From the NCBI GenBank assembly GCA_031763025.1, contig JASSKH010000006.1, positions 1,461,048-1,525,047 on the forward strand: a stretch of DNA of 64,000 nt. Reading direction: 5' to 3'. The notes under the pieces are model-generated. The model did no database searches. It was not told the DNA's origin and was given only the letters and a program-made list of their open reading frames with translations. Shown piece by piece: positions 35,769 to 45,672 of this stretch. The DNA is from Macrocystis pyrifera (Eukaryota > Sar > Phaeophyceae > Laminariales > Laminariaceae). The position numbers were made by a program, and so were the translations under genes. The stretch's first letter is position 1. Every line of letters begins with the position of its first letter.

Positions 35769-36783
35769 ATGCTCAGGAGTGCTGGCAGCCAGCTCATCCG
35801 CCAGTCGGTTGCGCCGTCGTCTCACCGAGCTTACACGTCAGGTTTCCGGTCTTGGACCGCTTTTCGGGGGTTGATAAGGGAGGCTCCGTATTTCGACACG
35901 TCAGCCTCCAATTCCGATAAGATTCAGGCGTTACTTGAGTTCGTAGCGTGGTGCGCGTCGGAGGGCAATCAAGCCGGCACTATAGCCAGTAAATTATCAG
36001 CTGTGTTGCACTTTCACCGCGTGAATGTGCAGATGGAGTTGCCCACGTCGTCGCCGCTTGTCAAACGCGCTTTAAAAGGGGTGTCACGGTCGCACGTTGT
36101 CGCCGGTACCCCGAAAAGAATTCGGCGCCCTATATCGTGGATCACGTTGTTGGAAGGACAGGGCCTGGCCCTGTCGTGGGGCCCGGGCGGCCGAGTGCTC
36201 TGGCGGTCGCTAGCGTTGGGCTATTTTTTTCATGGCGAGGTCTGACGAAATTTTCGCCTCCTCGTCCGGGGTAGTACACCCCGTGCATTGCTTGACGAGG
36301 GGGGACATAGCGTTGTTCGCGGGGGGACGGCGGTTGAACTCGGCGCAGTGGCACCAGGCTACCAGCATCGAGGTTCTATTTCGAGGCCATAAAGGCGACC
36401 AGGCTCAGCAAGGATCGGTTATCGTGCGCACACGGGACGACGCCTTCGGGGCGCGTTCCGGGGTAGGAGCAGGCGGCGGTGCCGTCGCTCTTATGGTGGA
36501 GTTGCTGTCGGGATATCCGACGTTGCCGGAAAGCGCCCCCCTGTCGTCGTATCGGTACGGTAATGAGGTCAGAGTGTGGGGGTACACGGAGGCCCTCGGG
36601 GCACTCCGCGAAGTGGTTGCCGAAGCAGGAGACGATCCCAGCGAAGTCGGCCTCCACTCATTGCGTATCGGCGCAACCACTACTCTAGCGGCGGGGGGGG
36701 AAGTACCGCAGAGGGTGATTCAGAGAGAAGGTAGATGGAAGTCCCCAGAGTCTTCCAAGACGTACACCCGCAATAACCCATAG
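35769..36783 (+). pseudogene. DIRS/Ngaro-type tyrosine recombinase (one T-run frameshift)
   Basis: This enzyme would integrate or resolve the element's DNA by a covalent 3'-phosphotyrosine intermediate. It starts with ATG at 35769 and would be about 337 residues. The N-terminal core-binding domain has SSHRAYTSGFRSW and LLEFVAWCASEG. The catalytic domain has MARSDEI (box-I Arg), RGHKGD (Lys), LHSLRIG (His-x-x-Arg), REGRWKS (Trp) and KTYTRNNP (Tyr nucleophile), so all expected residues are present. The frame breaks once, in the 7-T run at 36224-36230. One T fewer would join GYFF to MARSDEI in phase. This may be a sequencing error, a recent mutation, or a slippery site. The stop TAG at 36781-36783 directly follows the Tyr motif. 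Confidence 0.82.
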
Positions 36784-36898
36784 GACGCGGGTATCGTATC
36801 TCGTAAACTAGCAGAGACGGATAACATAGGGCAGAGGCAGCCAGGCCAGGGTACTGTCTGGGGCCAAACACCGTAGTATCGACGCGACCGCGGTATGG

Positions 36899-37134
36899 GG
36901 GGTATGTCAATGGTTTTCTACCATTGGGGGTCTCGGTCGCCCGAGACTGCGTTTGTTAGAGCCCCGGCCAGTCGGCTGGGGGGGGGGGGAACGCCCTGGG
37001 TACTGGCAGTACGATAAGGCAACGAGAGTCAGCGGCCGGTGCCGCGGCTCTCGTACCACGCCAGGAGACTCCCCCCCCCCCCCGACGTCGGAGAGAATAA
37101 TAATAACATGACAATTCGAAGGATATACAACAAA
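36899..37134 (+). repeat. YR element 2 internal repeat B1
   Basis: 236 bp, from GGGGTATGTCAATGG to GGATATACAACAAA. It matches B2 except for G/C-run lengths and GCCCTGG versus GCCTGG, and ends exactly where A2 starts. Confidence 0.9.
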
Positions 37135-37382
37135 GCGGAGTATCTCTACGTTCACGAGAGATGCATGTTTTGTTCACAACCGACGAATTTAATCATTTAT
37201 AGTCATGGGCTCTACCGACGGAAACTAATAGCTGAAGTTGCCCAGAGGCAGAGAGAAGAGAAGAACGGCCACACTCGTCCCGCGCCCCCGCCTAGCTTCT
37301 CGTGATAGGTGCACAAGCAGAGCACGGCACTGCTCGCTGCCGATTGATAGGCTTAGAGGCTAGGTCTACTGTTGTGGTTTCT
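37133..37382 (+). repeat. YR element 2 internal repeat A2
   Basis: Apparently identical to A1. It shares one or two A residues with the end of B1. After GTGGTTTCT it continues into unique CCCGCCCACC sequence for about 135 bp before B2. Confidence 0.9.
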
Positions 37383-37516
37383 CCCGCCCACCCGCCCCTT
37401 TCTTCTTTCGAAGGTGGGTGGAACGGAGCGGCCACAAGGTGTTGGCCACACCGTACTATACTTGTATTATTGTCTGCGATTAACTGGTAGCGATTCGGGG
37501 CTCTCACCAGGAGAGC

Positions 37517-37755
37517 GGGGTATGTCAATGGTTTTCTACCATTGGGGGTCTCGGTCGCCCGAGACTGCGTTTGTTAGAGCCCCGGCCAGTCGGCTGGGGG
37601 GGGGGGGGAACGCCTGGGTACTGGCAGTACGATAAGGCAACGAGAGTCAGCGGCCGGTGCCGCGGCTCTCGTACCACGCCAGGAGACTCCCCCCCCCCCC
37701 CCCCGACGTCGGAGAGAATAATAATAACATGACAATTCGAAGGATATACAACAAA
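37517..37755 (+). repeat. YR element 2 terminal repeat B2
   Basis: Second copy of B, ending ATACAACAAA at the right border. The next bases, TTCAACATGTGACCCACGC, match the right side of the putative empty site near 38116. Confidence 0.9.
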
Positions 37756-38330
37756 TTCAACATGTGACCCACGCAAGCAAGGAGCAGCAGAACAATCGAT
37801 GCCTTGGATGGCGACACAGCTACAGCAGTAGATAGCGATGTTCCCCCGCTCACGACGCGCAATCGGAGGTCGGTGCCTTTCTCCGTGGCTAGACTGCAGT
37901 CGGCTGGCGCGGACTCGGGCCAAGAGACCAAGAGAAGCGCACTTCGCGCGCATCTCTCCGTGGATACGTACTCGTAGACTGCAGCAGCAGGAGCAGCGGT
38001 CAGTCAAGTGCGCTGGGCTCGGATGATTTATTGTGTCAAAATATACAACATGTTGGCTTGAAATCCGACGACTTGGGCCATCATGATTTACAAATCGAAA
38101 AATGGTACGGCCTCTAAATTCAAGACGTGACCCACGCAAGCATGAAGCAGCAGAACAGTCCATGTATTAGATGGTGACAGCTGTGTATCGCGACGTCGCT
38201 TCGCACCCGCCGCGCGATCGGCGGTCGGCGCGTTTCTCTGTGGCTAGACTACAGCAGTCGACCGGCGCGGGCACGTCTCTTCGCCGCTAGACCAGAGGCA
38301 GTCAGCGTGGGCTCGGCCACTTGGGTCGCA
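37756..38330. repeat. Local duplication flanking YR element 2; empty-site paralogue
   Basis: Two diverged copies of one sequence start near 37756 and 38116. Both have GTGACCCACGCAAGCA, GAGCAGCAGAAC or GAAGCAGCAGAAC, and later CTCTGTGGCTAGACT or CTCCGTGGCTAGACT. At 38062-38160 the left-flank sequence (GGGCCATCATGATTTACAAA, AAATGGTACGGCCTCTA) runs directly into the right-flank sequence. This shows the locus without the element. Confidence 0.7.
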
Positions 38331-38996
38331 CGCGCAGTGCAGCGCAACCAGCACGTCTCTTCACGGCGCCAGACCACACCAACAGCACCAACAGCATTGG
38401 GTCTGGACGTTTGCTATTAATAAAACATCTGCACGCACAAGACATGAGATTTTTTTCCGCATGCGTGCTGTTTGAAGCAAGACCGCTGTTTCGACTTGCG
38501 AAATCCACAGCAGCTGCAAATTCGAACAGCAGGCCAAAATCTGAAGCTCAAAATCTGAACCGCATATCATACTGCATAGGAAACGAACACCCTGAAAGGG
38601 AACCCTACCTACCTTCCTTCTGTCTTTGTCAACCCGCCAAACCCTCAACCCGGTACGTCGGGTAAATGGTAGGCCCAATGATGCCGAGCAAAAAAAAGCG
38701 CCACACATGTTCCTGCAGTTCATCGTATACATACCTGCTATTAATATTAATACATGCTTGCACCCGCTCTCACGTTAAATATTATTACGGCAGCACACAA
38801 ATGTCGCAAGCAAATACACCCGCAGCGCAAGGTCCGAGGGTAAAAAAAAACACTAATATTAATAGGCTGATAATCACGGGAACAAAAAAGAAGTTCAGGA
38901 ATCGGTGTGGAACGCAAACATCCCTCAAATAACCTATCTGACGATGTCGATAAAAAAAACGGAACATACAGCCAGTAGTGGGCGCCCGCACTTATA
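38331..38996. other. Intergenic, nothing recognised
   Basis: No domain-bearing ORF or repeat recognised. Confidence 0.35.
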
Positions 38997-39089
38997 ACCC
39001 CTTTAGTACTGCAGTCCCATTACGGGTAAAATCCAGTCTAATTCCAAGTGGTTTGTCCCCAAAACGGGACCTCAAGTCCTAAAAGGGTG
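38997..39089. mobile_element. Palindromic MITE, copy b
   Basis: ACCCCTTTAGTACTGCAGTC at left is mirrored by AAGTCCTAAAAGGGT at right, with GTTTGTCCCCAAAACGGGAC in the right arm. Confidence 0.7.
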
Positions 39090-39550
39090 AAGAAACGTCA
39101 TGTTGAGAAAAAAAAAAAGGCTCACATCGCCACACAACCAAGAAGAAAATTCGGTCAAGAAAACACAACTCAAGAAGCGGGTTATAAATTGGAGTTACCT
39201 ACAGCAGTAGTACATCAAGGTCGGAAAAAATTAAGAGACATCAAGCCTGGACACCAAATTGACGTTTCTTAAAGCCGGCACTGCTGCAAGTACTGAACCC
39301 GTGCAGCTTACCTGGTACGTGTGATAGTTCGACACGTGCGCGTTAACTTTTCGTTGAAGTGTGTCCATGTTCTTCGCAGCAGTCGTTACTACAAGCAGTA
39401 GTCAACTGCAGATACGATAGCGCCGATAATTTGAAACGTACCAGGTACGTATAAGCGTGTTCACTTTTCCTTGTCGTTGAAGTGTGTATACCGTGATATT
39501 GCGAGTAAACGCCCCCCGGGGCGCTACGATACGAAAAAAACAAGAAAAAA

Positions 39551-39552
<2 letters not shown>

Positions 39553-39584
<32 letters not shown>
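39553..39584. repeat. (AC)n microsatellite
   Basis: About 16 AC units following an A run; source of a Thr-His run in one translation frame. Confidence 0.9.
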
Positions 39585-39585
<1 letters not shown>

Positions 39586-39659
39586 CACCCAGCAAGGCAA
39601 CAGCAGGTGTTGTTGATCATATCGCAACCCAGCAGCACCGACATATCACCCAGCACCGA

Positions 39660-39975
39660 CAAAAGCACTGACGATCAATCAAACTCTTGGGGGAGCTTGC
39701 GTCGTCCTGGTGAAGCGACGCCCACGGGGGAAGGCACGCCGGCCCCAGTTCCCGCGCCCGTTGCTCAGGTGGTACAGCGCGGACCAGTCTCTCGCGTTTA
39801 CCCTCCGACATTCGAACTGGAGCGTTCAGCGGGGTCGAAGGGGTTGCACTCCTACTCGACAGCGACGAAGCTCAGGGTGATCGACTACACCCGCCTCCGC
39901 TGCAACGACGGCGACCTCGTGAAAAACCGTGGAGTGGCGACCGGGCGGGGACAGGGGCTGTGTCCGCGTCTGACT
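39660..39975 (+). pseudogene. Possible N-terminal HTH fragment of a pogo/Tc1-like transposase
   Basis: The frame that is open from 39484 carries, at about 39790-39960, FELERSAGSKG followed by YSTATKLRVIDYTR. This is reminiscent of the first helix-turn-helix in pogo/Tigger-type DNA-binding domains. Downstream the frame loses protein character although it stays open to 40521. No DDE catalytic core is visible nearby. The call is an impression from one motif; it could also be an unrelated DNA-binding exon. Confidence 0.25.
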
Positions 39976-39999
39976 TTGCATGTTTGTTTTGCTGTTGTT

Positions 40000-41101
40000 G
40001 CGCAGAGCATGACTATCAATAACCCACATCCATTGGCATACATGCAGTTTCCTCCGAAAAGCACGCCTTTTGCCTCATTCGGAAACAGCTCCATCTCCCA
40101 CACCCAAAAGACTTGCCAGCTCCGCCCTCGGGCTTTTACCCATAGAAATGATCGGGGGGGGGCGTTTACTGTGAGGCCAAGGCGTTTTTTTTTTTTTTCG
40201 CGTTTCTGTTTTGATAGGGGGCGTTTACGCCGGATTTTGCCCGTTTTCGCTCAAAATAGCGCCCCAAGACGTTTATTCCCATCATTACGGTATTCTCTGC
40301 ACCGGTTATCAATATTCGTATATACCTGGTGCCACGTATTAATAGTTGTAACTGGAATACGTACGAGAGCAGCGCCGCTCTACTGCTGTCTATGTGTGTG
40401 TGTGTTCTTCACATTAAACCGTTCTTCTACTCGTCGACATCCAGCAAGCCCAGTGTCCGTGCTGATTCTTCACCCTAGAAAGATACGAGCCCTGTGGTCA
40501 CAGACTACGACACAGAGATAACACACCGTAATGCATTAATAACCTACGCAATACCATGCCTTCGCACTATTAATAGGTGCGGCCGACACAACATACATAC
40601 ATACGCCAGCAACCAAAATACACCATACAATATACCATAAAGAAATGGTATACGAGGATACTCCTATTAATACGAGTATATGCTCGACGCGGGACGCCTG
40701 GGGATGGATATAGAGGGCGAAACGCGTTCGATGCGACATTGCTGTATTTCGAACCTCTTCACGCTATATATACTCTTAACACTGCTGTTGATGGTCGCTC
40801 TGAGCTGGGAGATCAGACAGCAGCACATGGGGGGGCATGCGTGAGAAGAGGTCAAGCGCCACGTCAAGTAAATCGGATCGGTTCTCGTACACACCAGGCA
40901 CTGCTGGTGTACAGCAAGTTTGCTGTCGTACAAAAGCCACCCCAAGCAGCCCTAATAACAATATAAATTAAATAATACTCGTATTTTATTACTGCTCGTG
41001 TAATAGCACGCAATACGAAGTACGAGCCCGTCGCAAGTGATGGCGGCCCAGCCGCAAAAAAATAAAGCATGAAAGACGACAAGTAATCTACAGCAGTACT
41101 A
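40000..41101. other. Intergenic, nothing recognised
   Basis: AT-rich islands with several ATTAATA words and no recognisable gene. Confidence 0.35.
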
Positions 41102-41206
41102 TTACGGGGGTCCATAGTTAATAGGACCTATGGTATACATAAAAACCTATATATTTGTCGATTTTTACTAACAATATTTGGTCCCATTTACTATGGTCCC
41201 CCGTGA
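41102..41206. mobile_element. TA-flanked MITE, copy 2
   Basis: Left TIR TTACGGGGGTCCATAGTTAA and right TIR ACTATGGTCCCCCGTGA. The left flank is TA; the right TIR has a base change at its end. Confidence 0.8.
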
Positions 41207-42213
41207 CAGTAGTGAGAAAAAGTGCGGGATATCAACCCTCTTCGCGCGAGACTGTTACCGGTGATAGATAGTGCGGGGTTGTGCACTGACTGTACACTCC
41301 TTGCAGTGGTGTTACGAGTTTCTTCGAGTACACCAGGTACCTGCTATAAGAGAACAGAGTCCAAGCCTGCCCCTACATGTGCGTACCGCTGGAAGCCCGG
41401 CTGCTGCTTCTCGTGCACCAGGTACCAGGTACTCGTCTACTTCTCATCGTACGTACGTAGATGAAGTAGAACCGTCTGTGAATACCCGACCGCCAGGCGA
41501 TGCTATAAAATACGCTATTAACAGTTGATCCCACCCGGCGGTAGGGAACGGGGTCAAACGTGGCAGTCCTGCCAGCCTGCGTGCGCGCGTGGCATACGCA
41601 GGGCCACAGTAACAGTTTACAGCCGTAAGTTGGAGGGCGGTACTCGCAACAGGGATGTGCATATACAGGTACATATTAAATATTAATAGTACACAGCACC
41701 AGTGGCCTAAAAAATGTCCGACCAGATTTGAGATATGCCCTCTTCACTCAGATTGAGATACTTCTTGCACTCGAAAAAAACTATCCCACCGATTTAGCTC
41801 TCGCAAAACTGGGATACTGACACGCACGCCGTCCTGTACGCGAGCGATGTGACAGGCAAATCCAGGACCACGTGGTTCAAGACGAGGACAAGGCATAGAG
41901 GATAGGGTGTTCAACGACGGCTCGCAACGTCAAACCTGCGCCAGGCCTTGCTCCTTGTATGGAACCGCATACTCTCATTCATGAGAAACTGGTCAAATAC
42001 CGGCTGAACCTTTTTATACTGCTGCTGGTATACTCACAACATCCCATTCAGTCGAGACTATCAATTTGTCGCGCTGTTTATAACAGTACGACAACCAACT
42101 AGCAGCGCTACTGCTGCTGTAACGCACTCTCTCGGGGCTTGGGGTGCTCGTATTTCGCCTCGAAGGTGGTGATTTCGTGGCGGGGGGGCAAGGGCGGGGG
42201 CTACGCAGCTCAC
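41207..42213. other. Noncoding stretch 3' of the ZIP exon 1
   Basis: No ORF with domains. On the minus strand this would be the start of the long ZIP-1 intron 1, if exon 1 belongs to that gene. Confidence 0.35.
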
Positions 42214-42324
42214 CAGGCGAGTGTTGAAGACGAAGGCAGCGCCGATGCCTGTGGACAACCCGGCACAGATGACCAGAAGGAACGCGATAGGAGCATTGTC
42301 CGTGTTTTCGGCTGCGGTCCCCAT
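42214..42324 (-). CDS. ZIP transporter exon 1, candidate for ZIP-1
   Basis: ATG at 42324-42322 opens a 37-codon exon encoding a hydrophobic helix with AFLLVICAGLSTGIGAAFVF, the usual first helix of ZupT/GufA-type ZIP proteins. It ends in phase 0 at a GTGAGC donor (42213). Exon 2 of both ZIP genes starts in phase 0 with VKLASKRFLAG, the expected continuation. The next exon 2 downstream on the minus strand is that of ZIP-1, 18.5 kb away. The simplest reading is that this is ZIP-1 exon 1, separated by an intron filled with transposons, including YR element 2. It could also be an orphan exon from a third, lost copy. ZIP-2 lies upstream on this strand, so this cannot be its exon 1. Confidence 0.65.
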
Positions 42325-42917
42325 CCTTCACCTTCTCTCGCCTCAGCAGTCACCAGCGGCTACAGCTCGTACCTCCGTTCGCAGAGCAACTGCTGTATGC
42401 AACAGAGGCCTACAGGGCTGGTGATGCAGCACACGCTCCTGTGTTGAGTGGAGTCTGCTGCTTGTAGGGTCGATCCTATTGCCAGATTCCCACATTCCCA
42501 CATGCCGCTCTGCCTCAACGTAGTACGTTTTTGATTGGCTGATCGTTCGGTGTTCGGGGAAATATCTCTTGATGGTTTGCGAGGAAAGGCCGAAACGAAA
42601 AAATGCAGGGAATTTTGCTGTTGGAAATCTGGATCTATCACCTTGGACGGAAATTTAAGGATCGTTTAGTATTCATGTTTATGAATAAACATCTTTTATT
42701 TTTACATCCAAAGTTGGCCAAGCAGATACCAGCAGGTACGGGTATTCGTTTTGTACGTAGGAGGATACCAGATATCTCCGTACATATCAGAGATTCCTCG
42801 TACCTGGTACGTAGATACCAGGCGCTCTTTGAGCTGTCATTTGTTTTCGCAACAAAATGCAAAGTTGTGAAACTCACTTAAATTCACAGTCACAGGATGA
42901 ACAAAATTATCATTTTA
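42325..42917. other. Possible 5' flank of ZIP exon 1
   Basis: No other gene recognised. If exon 1 is real, promoter and 5' UTR should lie here; no TATA box or initiator is obvious. Confidence 0.3.
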
Positions 42918-43005
42918 GGACTGCAGAAGCAGTCTCGTTTTGGGGACAAACTACCTAGATGTTCATGGGTTTGTCTGCAAAACGGGACTGCAGTACTGAA
43001 AAACG
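42918..43005. mobile_element. Palindromic MITE, copy c
   Basis: AGGACTGCAGAAGCAGTCTCGTTTTGGGGACAAACTAC-type left arm is mirrored by GGTTTGTCTGCAAAACGGGA and CTGCAGTACTGAA; more diverged than copy a. Confidence 0.65.
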
Positions 43006-43329
43006 ACACTGCTTTGGTTGCATTTTGCTGATGATTCATGTGATTCGTGACAAAATTCGAAATGTTATTTACAAAAATTCGCGTATTTTCGTGGTCGTAG
43101 GAATAGGTCCGATATGTTGTGGAGTAAAAACGTGTGGACGTGTGGACATGCTAGCTCTGCGGAGCCCCGACTCGGGGGTGGGACCCATAATTGTCAGGAC
43201 GACCCAGTGGCCTAGCGGTAGGCAACTACAATTGTGGTACAGCAGCTTTCGCCGCAGTTGATGGGAATCTGCCTCGGTGTGGTATCCGTGCACCACTCAA
43301 ATAGTCTTTGGCAGATACACGCCCGGTAT

Positions 43330-43840
43330 ATACCGCTATGTCAACGCTGAGGAGTTCCCCGTTGCACAACCAGAGAAGCATTAATCACGGCGAGAGAGCG
43401 CAATGGGTACGTCAAGCAGTCTGGAGAGTGCAGAGACTGCAACCCGTGTGGGTACACAAACATGTCGAGTGGGAGGAAGCGAATGCCGCTATTATTATAT
43501 AGCTGGGACGGCTGCACTCTAGGTAACGGAATCCAACGCGCCGACCGGGCGAAAAGAAACAGAAGGCTTACATCGTACAGGAGAGGGAAACGGGGGCAAA
43601 CAAAGAGATATGGCAGAATGGTCGGTCCACGCATCGACTGGCAAAGGAAACAGCTACCCTAGCCCGTGCGAAACAGAAGGGGCAGGAGGAAATGGTGGTG
43701 GAAGCGACCAACAATATTCGCACCCTGGCTGTAAAGAGAAGGGATAGATACATATGGCGATGACGAGGTGAAGGACCAACAATTTTTGCGTCGCTTCATC
43801 GGTCTGCAGGAAACGGGGCGATCTATGCTCTGCTACTATT
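43330..43840 (+). pseudogene. Unrecognised decayed coding sequence
   Basis: Amino-acid composition looks protein-like across changing frames: a basic, Trp-rich piece (about 43390-43500), then KQKAYIVQERETG through ATNNIRTLAVKRRDRYIWR (about 43555-43755), then a Phe/Arg-rich piece with C-x2-C near 43830. At least two frame changes and stops separate them. I do not recognise the family; a transposon-derived gene is likely from context. Confidence 0.25.
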
Positions 43841-44482
43841 GCGGTTCAACAGGCTATCAAGCACCACCAGGTAGGTGCTCTGGTGTAGGTAGGTGAAAAC
43901 AGAGGGTAGGCAAGGACAGTTGGCTTGGCAGCCATCTCTCGTCAGAAGTGGTCTGTCCATACTGTAGGTGCTACGGTGTACCAGGTATGTACAGCAGTAC
44001 CATATCACGAACGCTGCCATGGCTACCGATGTGACCCCACGTTGACCAACGCGCGCTGAAGTAAAAGAAACCTCTACTTAGTCAAAGGCACCGCACACAC
44101 CCCGTGCCCGTCCCTTGTCGAACGCCACGTACGTTCCTGGATTATTCCGCTCAAGGGGCGCACTGCTCCCACTTCAGCGACACCAGCAGCCCCAGTACCT
44201 GCCCCGCCTGCTCATTGAAAAGATAAAATTTCGTCAACTTATCTGCAGCCAACCGCCCTTTCGCCACACCACCCCTTCCTCGTGCTCGAAAGCTCCCGTG
44301 AGCGAACTCCTAGGTCCAAATCTTCCCTCACACGCGCATCATCTGCCATTGCGCAATGCCTTTGAAAGTTTTTATTTCTGGACATCCTTGACTGCCCGCG
44401 ATAACCGCTCCCACGCGGTCCACACTCGTTCATGTGAGGTCCTATCGAAAGTGCTGTCATCTACATATGTGACCTATGCGTA
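43841..44482. other. Intergenic, nothing recognised
   Basis: Overlapping frames on both strands without domains. Confidence 0.3.
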
Positions 44483-45282
44483 CTACCCCACGGTCCCACT
44501 GCCTCCCCCGCACCCCCCTCCGCAGCAACCGGCCTTGACTGCGACGTTCCCATCGTACCGGACTGCGGTGAGACTCCCCACGCCCCCTGCGCCCCCCTTC
44601 GAGGCATTCTTGATCACAGTCCCGCTTGCGGTTGTTGTGGAAAGCCGCGGTAAACGCGCAGCACTCGCCGGCTGCCGACCCCGCCCAATCCTTGAACGTT
44701 CCAACAAGGGCTTTGCTGCCCAACAACGCCCTTGGACTTTCAAAGTTTGGGAGATTATCGCACCTGGTGCCGTCTGCACAATCGAACTCACCCCCCTCTC
44801 ATCGCTCAACACTCTTTCCGAGCCCCCTGTTCCGATCCAAGTACTCGTTGCCTCGATGCTGTTGGCAGTTCCACCCCTCGTGTAGTTGGTTCGGCTGTGC
44901 CGTGGAACACATGTTGATTTTTCTTCATCGGCTAGTGACTGCCCCCGTCCCACCCCTGGCACCCGTTTTGTTTCCGCGGCCGCCCCTGGCACCCATTTTG
45001 TTTTCGCGGCCAAGATTCGCTGCCGTCTCGCTGGTCTTCGCTCATGTCGCGCTAAGCACGCACCTGTGTGGCCCCGGTAGCTGTAGTCATAATTGGGTCT
45101 ATACAATGTCCGCTTTTTGTGCTCATTGAAACATGCATGAAGCAGCTGGTCGTATTCGTGAAAGTGGTGCTTCGCGAGATGTTCGTGGGAGTGTTCCCCC
45201 CTCCCCCCTCCTCCTTCCCTCCCGACCCCCCTCCTTCGTTGTACCTTCTTGCCAGAGTGTGCCCTCCCCCCCCACACCATGG
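44483..45282 (-). other. Unrecognised open frame
   Basis: A long minus-strand frame without stops reaches from 45334 to 44483, overlapping a 256-codon plus-strand frame. No domain is recognisable in either. A Trp-Ile-x-Thr-Gly-Gly stretch near 44810 faintly resembles a retroviral-type protease motif but lacks the Asp. The GC-rich composition makes long random frames likely. Confidence 0.2.
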
Positions 45283-45672
45283 CTGGCGGTCGAGTTAGAT
45301 CATTTAGGCGAGGTGGAGAATTTTTACTCCGCACAGGGGGGTGATCGTGTCACGTTGCGTGTACCAGGTATACGGGGGTAAGGTAAAGGACCAACGAGAC
45401 AGTTGCATAGTACATCCATTACGCTCTCTGGAAGTGGACACACCAGAAAAAAACAGTTCGACGATGCAAAAAAGTGCGCCTCACAAGCAGTGCTTAGTGG
45501 GATGCAGCCCACCCTTCATGCGACTCGCCCAGCACCTCACGGCGCTTCGCGCTTGGTGCAACCAAATGCTTGCCTGGTCGGTGAAAACCCGACGTGCTAC
45601 ATTCCGGCATTGTTCGGATGCGAAGGTATAAGGTCATACGACTACCGCCTTGTATGGCATGAGTACACCCCC
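45283..45672 (+). repeat. T(n)...C(n) repeat, copy 6
   Basis: Plus-strand copy lacking the T run, ending GAGTACACCCCCCC. It carries GGGATGCAGCCCACCC, GGCGCTTCGCGCTTGGTGCA and CTGGTCGGTGAAAACCCGAC, and has a 10-20 bp insertion (TACCAGGTATACGGG) relative to copies 1 and 2. Confidence 0.75.

Larger units (their letters stand above)
28601..37755 (+). mobile_element. YR element 2: Gag + tyrosine recombinase, split direct repeats, no RT
   Basis: A 9.15-kb element on the plus strand. Order: A1 (28601-28850), degenerate then regular 140-bp satellite with two near-identical spacers and C runs (about 29650-33509), a Gag-like ORF with CCCH finger (33513-35630), a YR (35769-36783), B1 (36899-37134) abutting A2 (37133-37382), and B2 (37517-37755). 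This is the Ngaro/DIRS A1-[ORFs]-B1A2-B2 layout. Known Ngaro and DIRS elements encode RT/RNase H between Gag and YR, but here only 138 bp separates the two ORFs and no RT motif is visible elsewhere in the element. A1 and A2 look identical and B1/B2 differ only in homopolymer lengths and a base or two, so insertion was recent. A paralogous empty site lies at 38062-38160. It could be a non-autonomous derivative or a distinct RT-less lineage. Confidence 0.82.

Noticed and set aside
34259..35797. 512-codon minus-strand frame across the Gag region
   Set aside because: It is Pro/Leu-rich and antisense to Gly/Ala- and Gly/Ser-rich Gag codons; low complexity with no domain.
39484..40521. 345-codon frame taken as one protein
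   Set aside because: The Thr-His run is an (AC)n microsatellite and the C-terminal half has no protein character; only the short HTH-like part is kept, at low confidence.
43195..43265. tRNA-like A box (TGGCCTAGCGGTAGGC)
   Set aside because: No B box or pairing arms at the right distance.
44115..45334. Overlapping long frames on both strands (256 and 283 codons)
   Set aside because: No recognisable domain in either and strong GC bias; listed only as an unassigned frame, not as a gene.
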